A stretch of 8,185 nucleotides of DNA, from contig JACWAC010000051.1 of assembly GCA_014874235.1 (NCBI GenBank), positions 1-8,185 on the forward strand, in the 5' to 3' direction. The stretch is from Thermoplasmatales archaeon. Its GTDB lineage: Archaea > Thermoplasmatota > Thermoplasmata > Thermoplasmatales > GCA-001856825. Below the pieces are notes generated by a model. It searched no databases. It was given only the letters and a program-made list of their open reading frames with translations, and was not told the origin of the DNA. Below are positions 5,463 to 8,185 of this stretch, one piece after another (position 1 is the first letter of the stretch; each line of letters starts with the position of its first letter). The position numbers and the translations under genes were made by a program.

Positions 5463-6406
5463 ATGTCTTTAGACAAGAGAACAACCAGAAGCGTAGTGAT
5501 AAGGGCACTTCTCGGAGATCTGCTCATCGCTGTTACCAAATATGTTGCGGCCATTTTCAGCGGTAGCGCTGCCATTCTCGCCGAGGCCATACACTCCTCA
5601 TCAGATACAGTGAACCAGTTTCTCCTCCTCCTCGGGTACAACCTCAGCACAAAGAAGGATGCTTCCAAATTTCCTTTCGGAAGGGGAAGGGAGCAGTTTT
5701 CTGGTCATTCGTGGTGGCGATCCTTGTATTCGGCATATCGGGTGTACTCACTTTTGTTGAAGGTGTTGTAAAACTAACGACTCCATACAGAATAACGGAT
5801 CCGACCTATGCATACCTCGCCCTTGCATTTTCGTTCGCCGTAGACGGGTATGTCCTCCTGATATCCACCAGATTCTTCGTTTCGAGGTACAGAAAGCAGG
5901 GTTATCAAAATGCATTCGCTTTTATGAAAGATTTCAGGGACCCAGTCTTGCTAACCGCTCTGATCGAAGACACTGCAGCGCTGGCAGGAGTCTTAACTGC
6001 CTTCACTGGAATAACCCTCTCACTGATAACAGGCAACAATGTCTATGATGCTGCATCTTCAATCGTGATAGGCATCATAATGATGATTTCGGGGATATAT
6101 CTCTCAGGGGAGAGCAAAGACCTCCTGATAGGAGAAGGCATATCTGCTCGGGATCAGAAGAAGATAGAGGAGATCTTAAAATCAAATCATTCGGTGAACA
6201 AAATTCTTGATATCAGGGCAATTTACCAAGGCCCAGAAAAAGTTCTGCTCGCAATGGACCTGAATTTCAATGACGGGCTCAGCACTGGGCAGATAGAGAG
6301 AGCCATCGATGAGATAGAGCAATCGATCAAGCTGTCCATTCCAATCGTGGATAGGATATACGTCGAAGCCGAGGAAATAACTACAGACTCAAAACCAACC
6401 GAGTGA
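5463..6406 (+). CDS. Cation diffusion facilitator (SLC30A9/ZnT9-like), split by a -1 frameshift
   Basis: CDF proteins export divalent metals (Zn, Mn, Fe and others), usually by proton antiport. The N-terminal part (5463 to about 5699, 79 codons) has TM1, TM2 with SGSAAILAEAIHSSSDTVNQ (33-52; metal-site residues His44 and Asp48) and FPFGRGREQF. The rest lies one frame back (from about 5699, with FWSF, to 6406): TM3, TM4, a TM5 motif LIEDTAALAG, TM6 and a soluble ferredoxin-like tail with DLLIGEGIS. LIEDTAA in place of HxxxD is typical of the ZnT9-like branch. Adding one T to TTTT at 5697-5700 restores EQFFWSFVVAILVFG and a 314-residue protein of normal size. There are no other disruptions and the downstream half is well conserved. 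A sequencing or assembly indel, a recent mutation or frameshift decoding are all possible; I favour an indel error or recent loss. Confidence 0.88.
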
Positions 6407-6612
6407 TCAGATGCCGTGATCCATCAAATGATTGGTCAGGACGTCTATCTATATATGAGACGAAAACTCTCCCCAAGAAGTATTCGAAAATAGACCCAAA
6501 CAAGGTGCAAGTAAATAGAAGGATGTGGAAAGATGTCACCGACATCAACCTGTTCACTGAAGTTACTAATGACTGCATGGATTTGGTAGGAATCGACATA
6601 ATTTCAGAATAA
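6403..6612 (+). CDS. Small hypothetical protein overlapping the CDF stop
   Basis: A 69-codon frame starts at GTG 6403 and overlaps the transporter stop by four bases (GTGA), as S28e/L24e do. The predicted protein is charged (YETKTLPKKYSKIDPNKV), has no membrane segment or signal peptide, and ends TNDCMDLVGIDIISE. I do not recognise it. The second half (MWKDVTDINLFTEV) has plausible codon use, with AGG arginine and GAC/ATC/AAC. The first third, rich in CGT and around a TCTATATATGAG tract, looks less coding-like. An in-frame GTG near 6505 could start a 35-residue version. A competing minus-strand frame (6381-6644) is less convincing. The overlap makes it plausible but not sure. Confidence 0.35.
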   Translation: MIRCRDPSNDWSGRLSIYETKTLPKKYSKIDPNKVQVNRRMWKDVTDINLFTEVTNDCMDLVGIDIISE

Positions 6613-6627
6613 AACATAATATATAAC

Positions 6628-6637
6628 AAATATAAAT
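6628..6637 (+). promoter_or_regulatory. TATA box of the surface-protein gene
   Basis: AAATATAAAT lies in a very AT-rich gap (6613-6690) and predicts transcription near 6659, leaving a leader of about 55 bases that ends with the strong AGGGGGT Shine-Dalgarno site at 6699-6705, nine bases before the ATG. An alternative AT box at 6675-6687 would start transcription downstream of the Shine-Dalgarno site, so it is less likely. This is the only promoter in the window with a clear long leader. Confidence 0.5.
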
Positions 6638-6714
6638 TTCCCAACGTGGAAAAATCATAACAACTGTTTAATAGTTATTATAATTACCAGACATCTTTAG
6701 GGGGTAATACCAAG

Positions 6715-8185
6715 ATGCTTAAGAAACCAGTTAAAACAGCGGCTCTTTTCGTCATCACCCTTATGGTGATGGGAGGACTCTTGGGAGCAGCACTCGGCCA
6801 AGTACAAGGAGCAGAAAAAGTAACATTTAGTTTTACAGTGCTGGGGAACGGAAATTCACCAGCAACCGGAGCAAAAGTCGATCTAGAGAGCTCGAGTGGA
6901 GTTTTGCTGGCGAGCAGCGTATCAAATCCCACTGCCTCTTTCTCTGTATACCCCGGTGATTACGTAATTTACGTTCCAAGCCAGTACGTATCGTCATCGT
7001 CCATAGTCTACAACGCTACGCATGCAAGCGTCAGCGTGAAGGACAATGGAACGGCGTACGTTTCTGGCTCTGTCCTGAGTAGCCTCGATGTAGGCTATTC
7101 ATATGCAGACTCCAGCGTTTACGTCACTGTTAAGGGAATAGCGTCTACGCAGATAACTTCCGTCTATCTTGCGCTTCCGAACGGGCTCGATCTGATGGCA
7201 TCAAAGGTCAATGCATCCAATGCGAATTCCGGGTATTCAGTTACTAGCGTAGCCGGAGCACAAGTACTGACTGTAGCTTATAACTCGACTTCCAAGGCGT
7301 TCTACTCGGAATCAATAAGCGTTTCCCCAAGCAAGTCAAACAACAGCTTCGTGGCCAACGTATCCTCTTCTGACAACGTTCAGGGAACAGTCGCATCTAC
7401 GACAGGTTCTTCAATAAATAATGTGGAGGTTTCCGTATATCAGAGTGGAAATTTGCTCTTCTCTAACGCTTTCTCGAACGGCTACTATTACCTCACACTC
7501 GCTGCAGGAACTTACAGTTTCGTGATATCATCACCAGGATACCTTCCATACGTCAGGACTGTGACGACCGGAAACGGAGCAATTTACACTACCGTTGCGC
7601 TTGTTCCATCGGCGGTTGAGCAGACTCAGACAGTGTCCTTCGGATCCACCTTCCAGACGGTAAACATTACCGGGGGGGTCACGCTAACTAATGGAACGAC
7701 GATTCCGTATCTTCCCTATTCCAATGCGGGCTCGCTCTACAATCAGATGAAACTGAATAACCTCAGCCCCGGTGAGCTCTGGGCGATACTGAATGTTACA
7801 GTCCCTCATTCCACTGCCAATACGGTTCTTTACAACAACTATTCGTACAATTCGACCGGATTCACTACAACCTTCACAGCGAGCGCTGGCCCGACATACA
7901 AATTCGGTTATGCAGCAACTTACAGTCAATCGAAAGTGAAGGCAACAAGCGATAGCAGCGTCAGAATATATGTAAACAAGAATGGTGGCAACACCACCGC
8001 AACTACGTACATATCCGAACTGAGTATTCCTGCGCCGTACCAGAGGTCCAATGTGGTCAACTCAAGCGTTGCAACGGTCTCCGGTTATGCTGGAACCATA
8101 ACGATAACCAACAGCAGCATCAACGGGTTCCTGACAATCAATCTGGGCCTTCAGGCAAAACCGATACTGAAACTCAGTCAGATAT
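6715..8185 (+). CDS. Secreted, heavily sequon-rich surface protein (partial, runs off right edge)
   Basis: The frame opens at ATG 6715 and stays open for 490 codons to the window edge, so the C-terminus is missing. The N-terminus is a Sec-type signal: KK, a hydrophobic core (about residues 9-28) and likely cleavage near AALG or VQGA (28-33). The mature part is Ser/Thr/Asn/Tyr-rich beta structure with 15 N-X-S/T sequons between residues 100 and 466. Two segments look like carboxypeptidase-regulatory/PEGA-type beta-sandwich modules: ATGAKVDLESSSG...YPGDYVIYVPS (50-89) and VQGTVASTTGSSINNVEVSV...AAGTYSFVISSPGYLPYVRTV (222-283). It probably forms part of the cell-surface coat or an exported binding protein. 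It is unlikely to be cytoplasmic. The family cannot be fixed without the missing end. The long leader with a strong Shine-Dalgarno site suggests high expression. Confidence 0.85.
   Translation, partial: MLKKPVKTAALFVITLMVMGGLLGAALGQVQGAEKVTFSFTVLGNGNSPATGAKVDLESSSGVLLASSVSNPTASFSVYPGDYVIYVPSQYVSSSSIVYNATHASVSVKDNGTAYVSGSVLSSLDVGYSYADSSVYVTVKGIASTQITSVYLALPNGLDLMASKVNASNANSGYSVTSVAGAQVLTVAYNSTSKAFYSESISVSPSKSNNSFVANVSSSDNVQGTVASTTGSSINNVEVSVYQSGNLLFSNAFSNGYYYLTLAAGTYSFVISSPGYLPYVRTVTTGNGAIYTTVALVPSAVEQTQTVSFGSTFQTVNITGGVTLTNGTTIPYLPYSNAGSLYNQMKLNNLSPGELWAILNVTVPHSTANTVLYNNYSYNSTGFTTTFTASAGPTYKFGYAATYSQSKVKATSDSSVRIYVNKNGGNTTATTYISELSIPAPYQRSNVVNSSVATVSGYAGTITITNSSINGFLTINLGLQAKPILKLSQI

Noticed and set aside
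5697..5703. Programmed -1 ribosomal frameshift in the CDF gene
   Set aside because: GTTTTCT does not fit the X XXY YYZ slippery pattern in the zero frame and no strong downstream hairpin is seen; an indel explains the data more simply.
6381..6644. Minus-strand frame of 87 codons with a hydrophobic N-terminus
   Set aside because: It covers the CDF end and the AT-rich promoter gap; the hydrophobic residues come from AT-rich codons, and the plus-strand frame with a GTGA overlap is the better candidate.
6615..6690. AT-rich gap as a replication origin or attachment site
   Set aside because: No repeated origin-recognition boxes, direct repeats or integrase gene are present; a promoter and 5' leader account for it.

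Overview
The window is archaeal and looks like a member of the Thermoplasmata (a Thermoplasmatales-like lineage). The basis is the cluster rpl7ae-rps28e-rpl24e-ndk-infB(aIF5B), followed by a zinc-ribbon protein and aEF-1beta. Supporting signs are TATA-type promoters placed 26-29 bp before start codons (leaderless geometry), heavy AGG/AGA arginine use, TTG and GTG starts, and large Asn/Ser/Thr/Tyr-rich surface proteins full of N-glycosylation sequons. The taxonomic call is inference. No rRNA, tRNA, CRISPR array, insertion sequence or prophage gene was seen.

Left part (1-1730). A minus-strand gene probably runs off the left edge (start at 60 or 63). Next come about 195 bp without a confident gene, then a minus-strand QueF-fold gene (259-729). 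QueF shares a short AT-rich divergent promoter region with a plus-strand, membrane-anchored, heavily glycosylatable protein (772-1695).

Translation cluster (1731-5404). One TATA element precedes a nine-codon mini-ORF whose stop overlaps the L7Ae start. L7Ae, S28e, L24e, nucleoside diphosphate kinase and aIF5B follow with gaps of 6 to 17 bp or a 4-bp overlap, so they are probably one operon. A small hairpin with a T-run lies directly after aIF5B, and the same T-run is well placed as the TATA box of the next unit: a 57-residue four-CxxC zinc-ribbon protein and aEF-1beta. Together these products cover the large and small ribosomal subunits, subunit joining, elongation-factor recycling and NTP supply.

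Right part (5405-8185). A cation diffusion facilitator of the SLC30A9/ZnT9-like type is split by a one-base deletion in a T-run. It is followed by a small unrecognised ORF overlapping its stop, then an AT-rich promoter region, then the first 490 codons of a secreted beta-sandwich surface protein that is still open at the right edge.

Most of the window is ordinary archaeal housekeeping. The points worth a second look are the L7Ae leader mini-ORF, the His-to-Gln change in the QueF active-site motif, the missing zinc ligand and acidic tail in L24e, the frameshifted transporter, and the overlapping terminator and promoter after infB. I see no convincing evidence for a wholly new multi-gene system.
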